Positions 1 through 12,764 of a stretch of DNA of 64,000 nt are shown here, piece by piece (position 1 is the first letter of the stretch; each line of letters opens with the position of its first letter). The notes beneath the pieces are model-generated. The model was not told where the DNA came from. It was given only the letters and a program-made list of their open reading frames with translations, and ran no database searches. Source of the stretch: Orbilia blumenaviensis (taxonomy: Eukaryota; Ascomycota; Orbiliomycetes; Orbiliales; Orbiliaceae); the NCBI GenBank assembly GCA_036872755.1, contig JAVHNS010000015.1, positions 620,001-684,000 on the forward strand, written 5' to 3'. The translations under genes and the position numbers were made by a program.

Positions 1-3000
1 GGCATACGCATGCAATTGTTGTCGGGCTCTGGATGGTTCCTGGGACCGTTCCATCACAGTAGCTACTGCATTTAACTTGGCTCATTCCACAGCAAGCTAT
101 CTACTAGTCAGCCATTCGCAAATCCAAGTACCTAGTCTTATTTATTTCGGATAATCTTACCTGGAAAGGTACTGCAGGTGGATAAGGTGCTAGCACAAGT
201 AGTTGTTGGAGTCGGGCAAGTTGTCGTGGCGCAAGTTATCGTCGTATGTGGAACGGTGCTTGGAGGGGTCTCTCCAATACAATAATTGGCACACGCGGTC
301 CGTGTCCTTTTACAGCAGTCTGGATGACCAGTGTTAATACTTTAGGGTTGTATAAATTTAAGATGTTAAAGCTACCTACCCAGCCATGGTGAGCACGTTG
401 AAGTCGTGGTGCAGGCAGTACTAGTTGGCGAAGTTGTGCATTCGCACGGAGGAAACGTAGGGCGTCCCGGGGTTGTCGTAGCACACGCATTGTGCGTGAC
501 ACAGGCCGTCCGAACTGTTTGGTCACAGCGGCAGCCTATGAGATCCAAATATGTCAGTCATAGTCCCCAAGAGGCCTGTAACACATTAGAAACGAGGACT
601 AACTTGAGGTTGTGCATGATAACATGGGCATGCAATCGCGGATAGTAGTTATGGGAGTAGTGGTCGGTGGAAGGCTCGTAGTCGGTCTATAGTCCGGTAT
701 ACACTGTGCATAATAAGGATTATAAGTTGTGCACATCACTTGCAATAGAACTTCGCCAGTGTACGGGGCACATGTTGTAGGCCCGGTCCAACCAACACCA
801 CCGCACTATCATGATCATTATGTTAGCGGCTATCAATTAATTTTGCATCAACATATTGATTTGATCGTACCTGACCCCAAAGTGTTTGTGACGGAGCTGG
901 TGTAACCATCTGAGCGGCGACCACCTGGAGCGTGGCTCCAATGATAACTACCAACTTAATTGCCATGTTGTATGATTTTAAGACAAATGCAATGCTTAGC
1001 GTTAGCTAATCGTAAAATCTACAAAGTTTTCAATATCCTATGTGATTAAGATCTCGTAAGAGCCAAAGGAGACTTTAAACTTTAGGCTTGGTGTCTGAGA
1101 CGAAGCTAAGGGAGTCAAGCTGTAATATATACCTAATTATGTATGTACCTAAGCAATTCCAACTCAAATAATGCAGAATCGGTATGTCCATATAATATAT
1201 GGTCCAGTCATCAGGTCATCGAACTCGCTTAACATTCATTCGATCGGATTGTGGGCCTGTGTAACCCGTATCGGCTAATTAACTTTAAGCAACGACGGGG
1301 ATTTAAGCCTCCATCATTCGCCCAACGGATCGTATATCACCCGCTCCGATTTAAGGTCACTAGTTGCATAATATGATACCTCTATCTCGCCCATAGAAGA
1401 CACCTAGAAACTTGGTTACATAAAGAAAACAGGGGTGTCGAAGCAGCGATAAAGAATGTAATCAGGGCACACGTGGTTCCTAAGGCCACCCGGTTACACA
1501 AATGGGCATTGTGCGTATGTTCATGTTTTTTAAATTTTGCTGGGTAGCTGGGGTGCGCATCGGTAGGATAAAATCAAATCTGCGCATCCTGGGTCGAATT
1601 TTGCTCTTTGGGTTGCCTCAAAAAATCCCTTCACTATCGCACGGAAGTCTCCGCGTCATTAATGACTTGAACGGGTAAATATCCAAAATATAGAATTAGG
1701 CTTAGGCCGGTGAAATTTTGTTAGCATAATCGATCGGGGACTCTCTCTGGAGAAATTTCCGTCTTGGCTCAATGTGCGTCGAAAAGTTTGACCAATATAC
1801 ATATTACTACTAGCTATACTTCGAAGAGCTATATACATGTCTGCATAGGAGTTTGATCCGAAGGTACGGCAATACATCGATAGAAAAGGATATGCGGTGA
1901 GATTATAAGGTTCTCTCAAATTTTATCAGATCAAATTCGAGTTAGGTCGAGCTATCATTTTGGTATTATAAGGGAATTTTTGCATTCAATCATAGTAATC
2001 CAGGTAGGTGTTAGTTAGTTTTCAGCGACTCCTTTGATTAAATCACAACCCTTTAGCGTTTAACTGCTGTTATAGATGGCCGACCATTATCTTACCCCAT
2101 ATGCACAGATACTAGAAATTTACTATGGAGGAATTAACTCGGACGCTGAAAAAGTTCCCCCGGCTTCCGACTCCATAGTGCTAATTAATATAAAGAACAT
2201 GCATACATATGGCAGGGTGGGGACCCTTGCGTATCCCGCATCTATTGCTTACCCTCAGCCTCAATTCTCTAATCCAGATCAAACATAAAATCTTTAAATT
2301 ATAGCCGAATTAAATTTATTACTAAGAGGTTACATGACATCCACCTAGGAAGGTTACTAGGACTCTTTGGAATTGGCACATGACTGTTTATGCATAGCGC
2401 TATAGCGGGAACCGACACAGCACATAAAACCATACCTCTGCTCTTGTAGCCCGCTCAACATTCCAGCTTACTACGTCATAAAACTAGGTTTTTAAGTCCC
2501 CTTTATAGCTAGGGTACGTTTTAAGAAGCGTATTGAAAATCTTGGCTAGAAACCGTATTCTGCTTTTATTGTCATGTGGGATTACTACTGGTAGCTAACA
2601 TAAGCATACGAAGATTTTGAGCCCCTCGAAGCTATCAGCTACACCCCAGTCGCCGAGTTTATTCAATAGTACTTTGTGTTCGATAGAAACAATGCAGCAT
2701 TCCCCTAGCACCATCTGACCGCGCTCCATGCAACGTCGTATGCATGGAGGACTCTATACTATCTCATACATATATGTGACAATATTTTCGGAGAATTAGC
2801 CCGTAGAACTTTGAGACGCAGCTGCACAGCCATAGAGAGCGTTTAGCACTATGCAGTGTCTATATCTATATTAACGTGATTTTGATACCAACGTCTAGAT
2901 ATCGATTCGTGAAAATGCATATTTTCCCAAGAGGAATCCCTGCCATAACTGACGTCCCTGTAAGCACCCTGCGATAAGAACTAGCTATACTTTCAATATA

Positions 3001-5340
3001 ATTTAGGTAGCGGCATACTAACATATTTTGATTTCAAGGCATTGTGGAGGGCGCAGCCTATTTGGCTAAGAGGCATATGCGGAACTTATAGACTCTTGGC
3101 AGTTATACATGTATAGTTTATCGGCCGAATCGGTTGTTGTCCAGGGGAACCTTGGGATGAACCCCAGCGAGCACTGAGCCAGTAGGAGGCGAATATAACC
3201 GGAGTTGCATACAGAATGCATACAGTATTTCATTATTGGGCTTTGTATGAGAATTCAATTACCCATTGTGGTCTTAGATATGATGTACATATAAATGGGC
3301 GTCGCTGGATCCATGGATTGTTGTGACATGGAATACATATCCGACACTGCGCCCCACAGACGGCGCAGACCGGGCCGTTGGCGACACCGACGACCACACC
3401 CGTGGGGCCGGATGTAGCTCATGGTATGATTTGCATATCTTTGTATACTAATGTTAGGCTAATTGATGGGTTTGCCCCAATCGAAACTCCATAGGATACC
3501 CCCCCTGAGACTTTTACACAGCCGACAATCTCACCATGGCCACTTGACAGAAGGAATATATGGATGGGTTTGACTCGCACTTGGTCGATTTATATTCGTT
3601 TAATACCCATGTGTATAAATGCCTTTGGTCGCACACTTCATGGATTTCAACCTCCCATACGGTAGATTTATTTTATGAGATTAAATAAGTTCATGGGGGG
3701 CTTGGTATTTGCGGGTAAGCTATCTTCAACTATCGGCTGTAAAGCTATGTTGAAATGCCGGCGTGTCAATTTATAGTGGTGCGCGTTTCAAAAGTTTTTC
3801 AAAAAATATTTGTCTCTATGGAAGGGGAATAGTTTTTATGGTAGCACAAACTATACTCGAATGAGGTGCTACCGCCCGCCTAAGACCTTCTTCGCACTCA
3901 ATACCATCTTGTAGTATTCAATTGCCTGATAACTAATGTATCAATCGTTTTCTATTATTTAATTATGAACGGAATAGCTGGTTCGGTTATGAAAGGGCAG
4001 TCCTCTTTTACGGGGTTGACTCAGCATCGACATTGCCAGATGGGTCCTAATTATCAGAAAATCACCAGTTACGAGATTCTAGGATTTGTGAACTAAGGAA
4101 TTATTGCGATGGTTGTAAGACCACCAAATCTCACAGGAGTCTATGGGGACTCGGGATGATGGCCATATTATGACAGGCATACACGGTGGATAAGATATCG
4201 GAGTTGCTATATATGATGCATTGAAAGAATAGGAGAACATACATTCTACTGAGACTCGCGTCCCGGGGTGTATTTGGGAAGAAGTCGTGATAGTCATGGC
4301 AGGAATATTATCCCTTGTTCTTAGCGCCCCATCGCGGAGAGGTTTGGCGACTGTTATTACTACCCGCCAATATACAGAATGATGAGGAGGGAGTGATATG
4401 GAAAGAAGATGGAGGTTAGAGCACCGAAACAAGGTGTTGGTTCCTTAAATAATTGTCGAACACCTACCTCGATCCTGCCTGGGAGACAAACAATAAATAA
4501 AGATAATAGTTCATGATCAACGAACTCTGGGCTCAGCGAACTCAGGTTTGCAAGACTAGATAATTTCATGGACAATCGACGGGAAACTATCGACGGTGGC
4601 AGTTGATTAGCTAAAAGTCTAGTCTGATAATTAGCTGGCTGATGCATGGGTTGACAATGTGGTAATTCGAAGACTCCCATTGCCTTTCTCCCACAATAAG
4701 CTTGCAATGAAATGCAGTGTAAATATTAAACCCTATATCTTCAAATCTAAGTAAACCCATGCGTGTGAAACGAAATTCAGTAGCTACTATGGTGTGTGTG
4801 TATTTCTAAATGGAATGGTAAATTTCGTGTAACACGGTCCGTAGTCTCGTAAACCGAATCACCCTCCACGAAATAGTCTGTAACACTAATACTAACAAGC
4901 ACAACTACAAGCCCCCGAGTAACACTAAAACGTTAAAACAGTTATAGCCACAAGACTACCCGGTATGAGATTACAGGAAAATAAAGGACCAGCCTTCCTG
5001 TTCTTTTTATCAAAGCTAGTAAATTAAGTAATGATCAATTCATTCTAGCTTAACTATTAAGCCTTCAACAGCTCTGGTAGCTGAACTTCAACAACACAAA
5101 TATGTATACATGTATGGAGTTTGCAGATATCGATATCGGCTCTGGGTGAGTCTTTGGGCATAGACCCGTACAATCTTGTCGCCAAGCTCATAGACAGGTG
5201 AGCTGTGCTACAGCTGAATACAGATTTAGCCGAATCTTCTCTCAGACTTGAGTTCGCTGACTTCGGAAATACTATCTCAATCTCTCGAGTGCGCACTAAA
5301 GTACTCGGAAAATATTTTGGAGCCTATATGATCTCTCTTT
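1..5340. other. Gene-free 5.3 kb, moderately AT-rich
   Basis: No open frame here looks like protein. All are short, lack splice partners and carry no recognisable motif. The composition is TA-rich with many short A/T runs, as in decayed repeat DNA of filamentous fungi. Between about 180 and 800 the plus strand is full of GTNGTNG-like triplets that would read as valine-rich stretches, possibly a worn low-complexity coding repeat. I found no intact transposase, reverse transcriptase or terminal repeat. Confidence 0.6.
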
Positions 5341-5382
5341 TTGTCTGGAAAAATTAGCTTAGCCGCGCGTATTCACCTTAGG

Positions 5383-7280
5383 ATGCCTCACACCCTTTCC
5401 ACAATCCCATTCGAGATACTCGGCGAGATCCTCTTCTACCTCGATGCCGAAACGCTCAAGACCCTTCGACAAGCGATAGCGTGTCGCAGAATGCTCGCCT
5501 TTACTGCACAGCTTTTATTCCAGAAGTTCACGATCCGTCTAGGCGCCAGGTTTCACCCTATTGAGAAAATAGAAGCACTCCTGTCCAAGCCCCCACTATC
5601 GGAACCAACAGAGAGTGAGAATGGGTATGGCGGAATTCTTGCCTATGTCAGGCTGTTCGTACTGGACACTCGATACGCGATAATGTTGGACGGCTATAGT
5701 CGCGATCTCGAAGCTTTGACACTTGGTCGGAATTTTTTGAGACAAGAATTACCTGTTCTTCCCAGTCACGTTGTCCGCCGACAAGTGGAAGCGATGGGGA
5801 CTTTGGTAAAAGTAGTAGAAAAGATGGTCACAATATGCTACCAGCTCGTCGAAGTAAGGTATGAATAGTTTTACATAATGCGATGCAGTAGCGGATGTCA
5901 TACATAATAGAGCTAATTATGCTACCCCGTAGGTGGTTAACGAGCGGCTCTTTCAACCTTGAGGCACATGAAAAGATAGCTTCAGCCCTATCTTCTGCTG
6001 TACTGCACAAAAGATATCGGTTCAATGTGACTTTGATTCTGAATAGTGTATCCAAGCTACAGGATTATTGCCCCTCATTATCAAACCTGCATCGTGTGGC
6101 CGTCCGAATTATCCAAGGCGACGAAACCCCATTGGATGGGAGCCACGGACAACTGCTTGCTCATATCGTCCTCAACTCGAAAGATAACCTCCAGCATTTC
6201 ATGTTAGACCTTCAAGGGCTCCGAACATCGCTTGCTGGAACTCGCCCATTATGCGGTGCTTTGGAGCAAGCCACAGAACTGAAGTCGTTGGAGACATATG
6301 CACTTGGTGGATTCACCCTTGATCTAGATTTTTCAAATCTGACGAAACTAGAGCATATCGCATCTGTACAAGTTCAATCATGGCGTCTGGCTGGAATACA
6401 GGATGACACAGAAGAAGATTTTCTTTGGGAGCCTGATGACGAAAGTTCGTACCAATATAAATTATTCCAGGGAATTACGAAATCAGGTGCTCGGCTGAAG
6501 CGGGTCTGTGTGATGAATTATGGTAGAGCGATACACGGGTTTCTTATGAGGAACGAAAGCAGCATTACCCAAATAGATTTGTTCGGCTTCGTTCAACGTG
6601 ATGATGAATTTATGCGCCTTTTTTGGGAGGATGTGGTCCCCAAGTACTCTTCGTCATTGAAAAGAATTGGTGTTACGTATGGAGACGACAAAGGACCATC
6701 AAAGTGGGCAAGTGATCCACGGTATCCTGCGAAGTTAGCACTTTCCCAGTGCAAAAACTTGGAAACATTAAAGATATGCTGTCTTGACGCGAACTTGGAG
6801 CCGGAGCGATCCCACATAAGGCCAATGATCGAGAGCCTGCTTGTTGCCTGTCCAAAACTCACAGCGATATATATTGACTTTTCTGGGCGCGCAACAAGCC
6901 GACATGCCCGGTGGACCCGACGGGTACTAGGGCTGCCATGGGAATGCAGATGGCCGGAGGCAGAGGCAAGGGCTCTCCAAGGTAGGAGCCTAGACGTCAT
7001 CTTCGAAGCCCGATCAGGGCCATGCGTCAGACCAGGATGCTGGATGACAAAGCTGAACCTTATAAGGTCAAGATTACTACCATCCCACGAAACAGATTAT
7101 TTCGATGAACACTATGGGATGGATTTGGCCTATGATGTCCACTTAATTATATGGCAGCTTTCAAAGGCTCACGTGCAAGGACCTAAAATGTTTAAGTTCG
7201 ATCAGACTCAAATTTATCAGCGTGACGACGGTTCTGAGAAGATATGGGGTGCCTATGAAGGGTTTTATTCTTACCTCTGA
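5383..7280 (+). CDS. F-box domain protein (607 aa, 2 exons)
   Basis: Exons are 5383-5858 and 5933-7280. The 74-bp intron has a GTATGA donor, a CTAAT branch-like site and a CGTAG acceptor, and splicing joins the two frames in phase (an AGG codon is split). The start is the ATG at 5383; the longer open frame upstream begins with TTG and was not used. Residues 4-35 form an F-box (SxIPFEILGEILFYLDxETL, then an ACR motif). The rest is leucine-rich without clear repeats, as in many fungal F-box/LRR-like proteins. By family knowledge it would recruit substrates to an SCF ubiquitin ligase through Skp1; the substrate cannot be guessed. It stands alone after a gene-free region. F-box genes of this kind are numerous and fast evolving in Pezizomycotina. 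The domain call is firm, the function is not. Confidence 0.8.
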
Positions 7281-7683
7281 CAAATTAGTCAAAATTCATT
7301 TGCTGTGTCAATTTTTTTTAATTCATCGAGCGACTAAGTATATTAATATAAGTCTCGTTTCTACGATAATCAAGTATCTACGTAGGTAATTACCTAAGTA
7401 CCTAGGTAGCTTTAACATGGACACTAGTTGCCGGGAGCATCGTTCGGGGTCCGAAGAGTATTCACAAACTTGTTTGCAACCAGGCTAACTGGGGGGGAGG
7501 AGGCTGTAAGTAAATATGAATTGAACCTGTAGCAAAATGTGTTGGTGTGGAAGTTACCACAAACTGACCTGCAGCTACGTAGCATGCGACGAGCCTCATC
7601 TGTGTAGCCTTGACCATCCTATGACAAACATCTCTTCAGCGGTCTCGAGGCACTCTTGTTATTAGAGCCAAATATCTATAAAG
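7281..7683. other. Intergenic spacer with CCTAGG-type palindromes
   Basis: Spacer between the F-box gene and the next plus-strand gene. At 7381-7410 it contains TACCTAAGTACCTAGGTAGC, one of several such motifs in the intergenic DNA of this window. Nothing else is visible. Confidence 0.5.
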
Positions 7684-8245
7684 ATGCATGATCATAACGG
7701 TAACATCATCGTGTTTATATTTTTAGGTTCCTTATTCTAATCCTTATTGTACAGCTCATAAGTTACTCGCCCAGATTCCCCTCACAGTATCGCCGTTCGC
7801 AGGGCTCCCCACCTCCATAACCCTCCCATACGATTATGTCTCCCTCCCAGCCTCTCTACCCCCCCCATCATCCTGTCAGATAGTATCGCCCTCGGGTCAA
7901 TCCAGCATCTCACCAGACCAACTAATTGCCGACTGCGGAAATCTAGCCGCGCACTTGACAAACGAATCCAAGGCCGCGAAAGAGGAGATCGAGAAATGGG
8001 TGAAGAGCATCGAGGAACGTGAACTTATGGAGAAGAGGAGAGTGGCGCCAGGCTGGCTAGATACGGGAGTTGTGATGTTAGAGCCTACGAAGAAGGCCGT
8101 GGTGCCCGCTGCCAGCGGGTCTACAGCACAACTTTCGATGCCGGAGCCTAAGGTACTCGGTGTCCCTGTGCAAGATGGGTATTCGGGGCAGGCTACAAGC
8201 CCTGGCGAAGAACTTGATAGGGCTTTCGGTAAACTGGGGGTCTGA
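7684..8245 (+). CDS. Small coiled-coil protein (168 aa), function unknown
   Basis: Two exons: 7684-7699 (only 16 coding bases, starting at ATG) and 7755-8245. The 55-bp intron has a GTAACA donor, a CTAAT branch-like site and a TACAG acceptor, and splicing keeps the phase. The second exon is open throughout. It begins LLAQIPLTVSPFAGLP, then after a Ser/Pro-rich stretch carries a charged helix (SPDQLIADCGNLAAHLTNES onward, about residues 70-110) ending in EKRRVAPGWLD. This stretch looks conserved to me among ascomycete hypothetical proteins, but I cannot attach a function. The tail is acidic and disordered. The gene lies about 560 bp upstream of COG5 on the same strand. The mini-exon start is inferred. 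An alternative is a start within exon 2, but no ATG lies in frame before the helix. Confidence 0.6.
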
Positions 8246-8801
8246 GATGCCGACTTGAGTACGAGACTAGGAGGTAAATGGGGGACACTTACGCGCTTCA
8301 GGCGACACGAGACCGTCTTGGGGCCGTTGGAAGGAGCCAAAAAGTACACCCTATGATGGCTCTAGCGAGGACTACGTATCTATCCTAGAAAGAGAATTCT
8401 AGGACTGGTTGGAGTTATGGTGTCTTGTACCGGCAACATTGCATTGTATTTTGGAGTGCACATATATTTAGATACCCAAGGGATTTTGATTTTGAAGCAC
8501 AGATCAAAGTGCAAGCTGTCCCATAGCATATCTTCTATACTATTTGCAGTATTAGGCCATTCGACAAGATCGAGACGTCGGAAACTTCATAGAAGGCGGT
8601 TGTGGTGCTTGGGCCTTTGTGCATCCACACATAAGGTAGGCGGCTGCCCGCTTAAACCCGGCCCACAAGACAATCTCCGACCCCAACCTGTCCTCCTCCA
8701 ACCACCACTCCACCACTCTCAAACTCCACCATCTCGAGCTCCAAACAGCTCCGCCCAGCCCAAGTTGCTGGCGACTGGCTGCCAATGCCCAAATAGTCAC
8801 G
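8246..8801. promoter_or_regulatory. Spacer and probable COG5 promoter/leader
   Basis: 556 bp between two plus-strand genes. The last 150 bp are rich in C and A (CCACCACTCC-like), typical of a fungal leader ahead of the COG5 start codon. No discrete promoter motif was identified. Confidence 0.35.
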
Positions 8802-10367
8802 ATGAATGACCCCACCGTGGAGGTCACGGCCCCAGATGATGGTGAAGATGCCCTCAACAAGGTTGCGCCGTCCTACATCGACTTCGACATCTTCCTCGAC
8901 TCCGAATTCTCACCCTATTCGTTCGCGAATACCCTAATACACGCTACGAATAATCTTTCAGATACGACGCTCGACCTGAGTACCCCTCTATCTCGGGTGC
9001 TCTTCGACCTCCAGGAAATTGATACCCACATCCACACCTTAACGACGTCGTCCGCCGAACCTCTCCTAACACACGCCAAAGTCTCACGCGATAACTCCAA
9101 GCTTTTGGTCGAGAGCATTCGCGAGCAGCTAACTCAGCTTTCCGCGTCATATGCACGTCTTTCGCGGGAAGTCCTAGACCGTCACGATGCTGCAAAGCCC
9201 CTGAATACCGTTGTTGAGAACTTGGCACGAACAACACGTTTGCTAAGAGGTTGTACGCGATGTCTCCTGCTCGGACGACAATTGGAGGTTCAATTATCAG
9301 AGGCTATCTCCACAGGAGCGGCGGATGATTCGCGAGGCCCTCGCCGGCCGCGAAAGGAGGACCCAAAAGCGCTGATACGTGCAGCATACACAATCGTCGA
9401 ACTACGACGAATGTATTCCAATGCTACCGGCGAAGCTCCCGGCCTAGAGACTCTGGATGTCATGAAAACGCTCTTAAATACAGTTATAACACCAGCGGAT
9501 CGAACCATCAAATCAAGGGCTCAGCAGACAATCAAAGAGTTCAGCTTTGCCTCATCCTCCTCAGCTTCGGCTCTCTCGTCGAGCGCAGACAAAGAACCTA
9601 CAACCTCGGAAACTCGTTCTCGGGCAACAGCTGCAATTTTAGTCCTCCATATCCTGTCTCCAACATCTTATACTCCAGCAGCGGGTGTAACCTCATCGTC
9701 AAACGCCAAAGCCCCGGCCAGTCTTCTAACATCAACTATAACCTCATACCTTCAGTCTCAACTGACAACCTCTCTCGCCTCGTTAAGCAGAAGCTTAACG
9801 ACTTTATCAACCCTCGACAGGACACTGACCGAAGTGTCTACTAGAGCAGCAAATATCGTGGCTCTCGAGAAGATCCTACAATCAATACCAGCCAATATTT
9901 CAACCAATCCATCACAACTAACATTTTCGACCCCTGCATTCGATCCAACTTCCGGATTAACGGATAATTCCAATACTGTAGACTCTTCAGACGAAGAGTC
10001 TGAGGATGGAACAGAAGGAGACAGACCCTCGGGAAACAAAAAGGAAGCCCAAGAGACCCTCTTAACTCCACTCCTCTCCTCCTTAGACACCCCATCCCTC
10101 ACAACCCACTTCTTTAGAACCCTAGCGTCAAATTTAGACCCCAGGGTTAGGGAAATCATGTCTAAGGGAGGGCTGGTGGCGAAGAATCTAAGGGATAGTA
10201 GGGATAAAGTTAGAAATGGACTGAGGGATTGCGTTATCCGTGGAGTCAACGCTGGCAATGCTGCTGGAAGTCCATCAAGTAGGTCAGGCGGTACCCATCA
10301 AGATGGAAAGGGGCTTGAGGGACTCGTAGGAATGATGTTTGGCGCTGTAGCAAGCTTGGGGAGATGA
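8802..10367 (+). CDS. COG5: Conserved oligomeric Golgi complex subunit 5 (521 aa)
   Basis: Single uninterrupted frame from ATG 8802. The N-terminal region matches the COG5 family: YIDFDIFLDSEFSP, then a stretch around residues 40-60 reading FANTLIHATNN and LDLSTPLSRVLFDLQEID, followed by long amphipathic helices (residues 60-180) typical of CATCHR tethering proteins. COG5 is a lobe B subunit of the octameric COG complex, which tethers retrograde vesicles at the Golgi and keeps glycosyltransferases in place. Length fits fungal orthologues. A Ser/Thr-rich low-complexity patch lies near residues 250-300, and an acidic patch (DSSDEESEDGTEGD) lies near 392-405. The C-terminus is Gly/Ser-rich, with a helix before it (DPRVREIMSKGG). 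No odd splice or break was seen. Confidence 0.85.
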   Translation: MNDPTVEVTAPDDGEDALNKVAPSYIDFDIFLDSEFSPYSFANTLIHATNNLSDTTLDLSTPLSRVLFDLQEIDTHIHTLTTSSAEPLLTHAKVSRDNSKLLVESIREQLTQLSASYARLSREVLDRHDAAKPLNTVVENLARTTRLLRGCTRCLLLGRQLEVQLSEAISTGAADDSRGPRRPRKEDPKALIRAAYTIVELRRMYSNATGEAPGLETLDVMKTLLNTVITPADRTIKSRAQQTIKEFSFASSSSASALSSSADKEPTTSETRSRATAAILVLHILSPTSYTPAAGVTSSSNAKAPASLLTSTITSYLQSQLTTSLASLSRSLTTLSTLDRTLTEVSTRAANIVALEKILQSIPANISTNPSQLTFSTPAFDPTSGLTDNSNTVDSSDEESEDGTEGDRPSGNKKEAQETLLTPLLSSLDTPSLTTHFFRTLASNLDPRVREIMSKGGLVAKNLRDSRDKVRNGLRDCVIRGVNAGNAAGSPSSRSGGTHQDGKGLEGLVGMMFGAVASLGR

Positions 10368-10658
10368 TACCCACTATATGTTATCATTGTCATTGAAATT
10401 TATCAAATATAGGACAGACGTATATATTACAATCTTACAGCATCAGAACTATAAAAGAACTCACTGGATCAACTAATCAGGAATTGCCCCAAAAGATATC
10501 CATTGCAAACAAAAACACTAACCCCGATGGAACTTAATTATAAAACCAGAGCCCCGGGACGGCATCAAACCATCGATACTTCCTAAACGGCTCCTTTAAT
10601 CCCATATATATACCCGGGACCAGCGTCGTTAAAACCCAAAAAACAAAGGAACCCATAC

Positions 10659-12764
10659 TCATATAGCCACACCCACAGGCTCAGGTTCCGCTTCCGCTTC
10701 CGTAACTCCTTGCTTAGGTCTCATCCTCCTACCATTCCATTTCCCCCAATTCCCATAAACCTCCCCTTCAATAACTTCGGCCTCCTTCCTCGCAGTCTCA
10801 ACTACCCCAAGTGCCGCTAGAGTTTGAATAACTATGCATGCACCCAGAAAAGCCCAGAAAGCTTGCATCCATGGAATGTTCAGTCCAGGTTTTTTCATCA
10901 GCGGTATGGCCCTATCACTCGCCACGCGACGAAGAAAGAACTCTGTGGATATCACTCCAGCTATAGCCCCAAGATAGCCGATCAAATCCGCAACCATGAC
11001 CCCCCACACTTTATATCCCCTCGGGAATACCTCGCCCGTGTAAATGTACATACAGCCCATAGGCCCGGCGCTCAGGGCCATGAGCACCACGGTTATCACT
11101 AGCATCCGCCCAATCATAGGTATACGAGCCCAAAGCACCGCAAGACTAACCAGGCAGGACATTAAAATGCAATATGATGCGAACAGAAGCGTTTTACGTC
11201 CCAGGCGATCAACTAGTAGGCAAAGTAGGATGTACCCAGATCCAATTCCGGCCCCCACTAGGATTGCCATACCACCAATATATTCGCGCATGAAGTAGTC
11301 CAAGGTCCCATTGGCTATATTGCGCGGTATATACCCGGCTTCCCAAAGAATCGTGGGCATGTGGAATAGAATACCGTAAAAGATAAACCAAGTGAGAAAC
11401 TGAATGATACCGATAAAAACCAACGGATAATAGTATTTGGCATTGCGATAGGTTTTGGCGAAACGTTCGAATGACGGGGTGAATGCGAGAATTGGTCGGG
11501 GAGTTTTTCTATGTATATCCTGGGGAATCACAAAGAGGATTGCCAGAAAGGTGGACAGCAGAAGACCACCAGCTATTAGACGCCTATATTATAAGGTATC
11601 AGACTTAAACTAAACGTATTATTACCTAGTCCCCTAAAGGGCTCCGCCACGACAATTACTCACCAAGACTGGTCTAAAGCAGGGACATTGCACCCACCAT
11701 TGCAATTCCAGACCATTTTCTGTAATTGTGATCTGTAAATTGCAACACTACCGAAGCTGGTGAGCAATACAGAGCAGTATCCAATGGCACCGCTTAAAGC
11801 AAAATATCCCATGCGAGCGCCTCGCCATTGTGGATTGGTAACTCTACACTTCCGTCAATCGAGTGAAGAAAGATCGGTTCCAGAGTTAAGGGCAGCCTTA
11901 CCGAGACACCGGCAATGTACTTACGCTACGGATGCCCCCAATACCGACGCCTACAAGAATGCGCCAAAAAACAATCACGGGGTAAAATCCAATCCCTTGA
12001 GCCCGTCCAGACAGCACCATTGCTAAATGTGCAATAAATACCAGAGTAAGGGAGGAGAGTGCCAGATCGTTCTCGCGGTACCTCCGAGATAGAAAAGCGG
12101 CCAATATGCTACCAACCGCCATGCCAAAGAATATGGAGACCTCAAAAATAGGGATGGACCAGGTACGGAGCTGGAGAGCTTCGAATTCGTAGGCCGCATT
12201 AGCCTTAGCTGAATCCCACTTTGACAGTGTGAAAACTATTCTCATCACTAAGGGTAAAAATATCGCCTAAATAATATCCCTGTTAGCCGTGCCTTAGTAC
12301 GCCACAGTAAAAGGAATTGGGTTTCATACATATCCTTCGATGGAAGCACCCAGCGAAGCTACCGTCAAGGCAAGACTCTGATATATTTTATGCTTGTAGC
12401 CCTCAAACAGCCGGTTGGAATCTCCAATAACAGGACTCGCCATGCTAGTACTCGGATCCTCCTGCCCAAACAGCCCGGGAGGCCCAGAGTTGCTCCCGTA
12501 TTCCTCCTGGTTACCATCACCGGTAAAGCGTGTACGACGGCCGGCAAGGAATGCGGAAACTACCGCTTCGTTAATCTCATCCGTCGATTGCGACCTCGTG
12601 GTGAGCAAATTGCCAAGGAATGACCGGACAGGTTCCAGTTCAATTGAGTTTCCGCGCTGAGGCGAGGTAGTACTGGATTTTGGACGAATCGAGCCGGATG
12701 TTCCAGATATTGATTCCTCCCTGACGGGAGTCAATGGTTTTCGACGATAGTCCCGAGTCCACAT
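10659..12764 (-). CDS. MFS transporter, sugar-porter-like (628 aa, 4 exons)
   Basis: Exons on the minus strand: 12764-12330, 12266-11925, 11848-11664, 11583-10659. Introns are 63, 76, 80 bp with GTATGA, GTAAGT, GTGAGT donors, and all phases join. The first 140 residues are a Ser/Pro-rich cytosolic tail. Transmembrane segments begin at SLALTVASLGASIEGY, and about twelve can be seen. Family marks include RILVGVGIGG in the first half, WRGARMGYFALSG after the short second/third-exon junction, VDRLGRK between helices 8 and 9, and a GEVFPRGYKVWGV stretch matching the sugar/phosphate-porter signature. The substrate is unknown; sugars, phosphate or organic acids are all possible. The helix 2-3 loop reads SRRYREND and lacks the usual DRxGRR form of motif A, which is odd. 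It runs opposite to COG5; the two genes converge with 291 bp between stops. Confidence 0.8.

Noticed and set aside
236..645. Opposed small ORFs at the left end
   Set aside because: Valine- or arginine-rich low-complexity products from GT-rich DNA, no motif, no partner exons.
5341..5382. Earlier start of the F-box frame at 5341
   Set aside because: It begins with TTG, which is not an expected start in this organism; ATG 5383 precedes the F-box at the usual distance.
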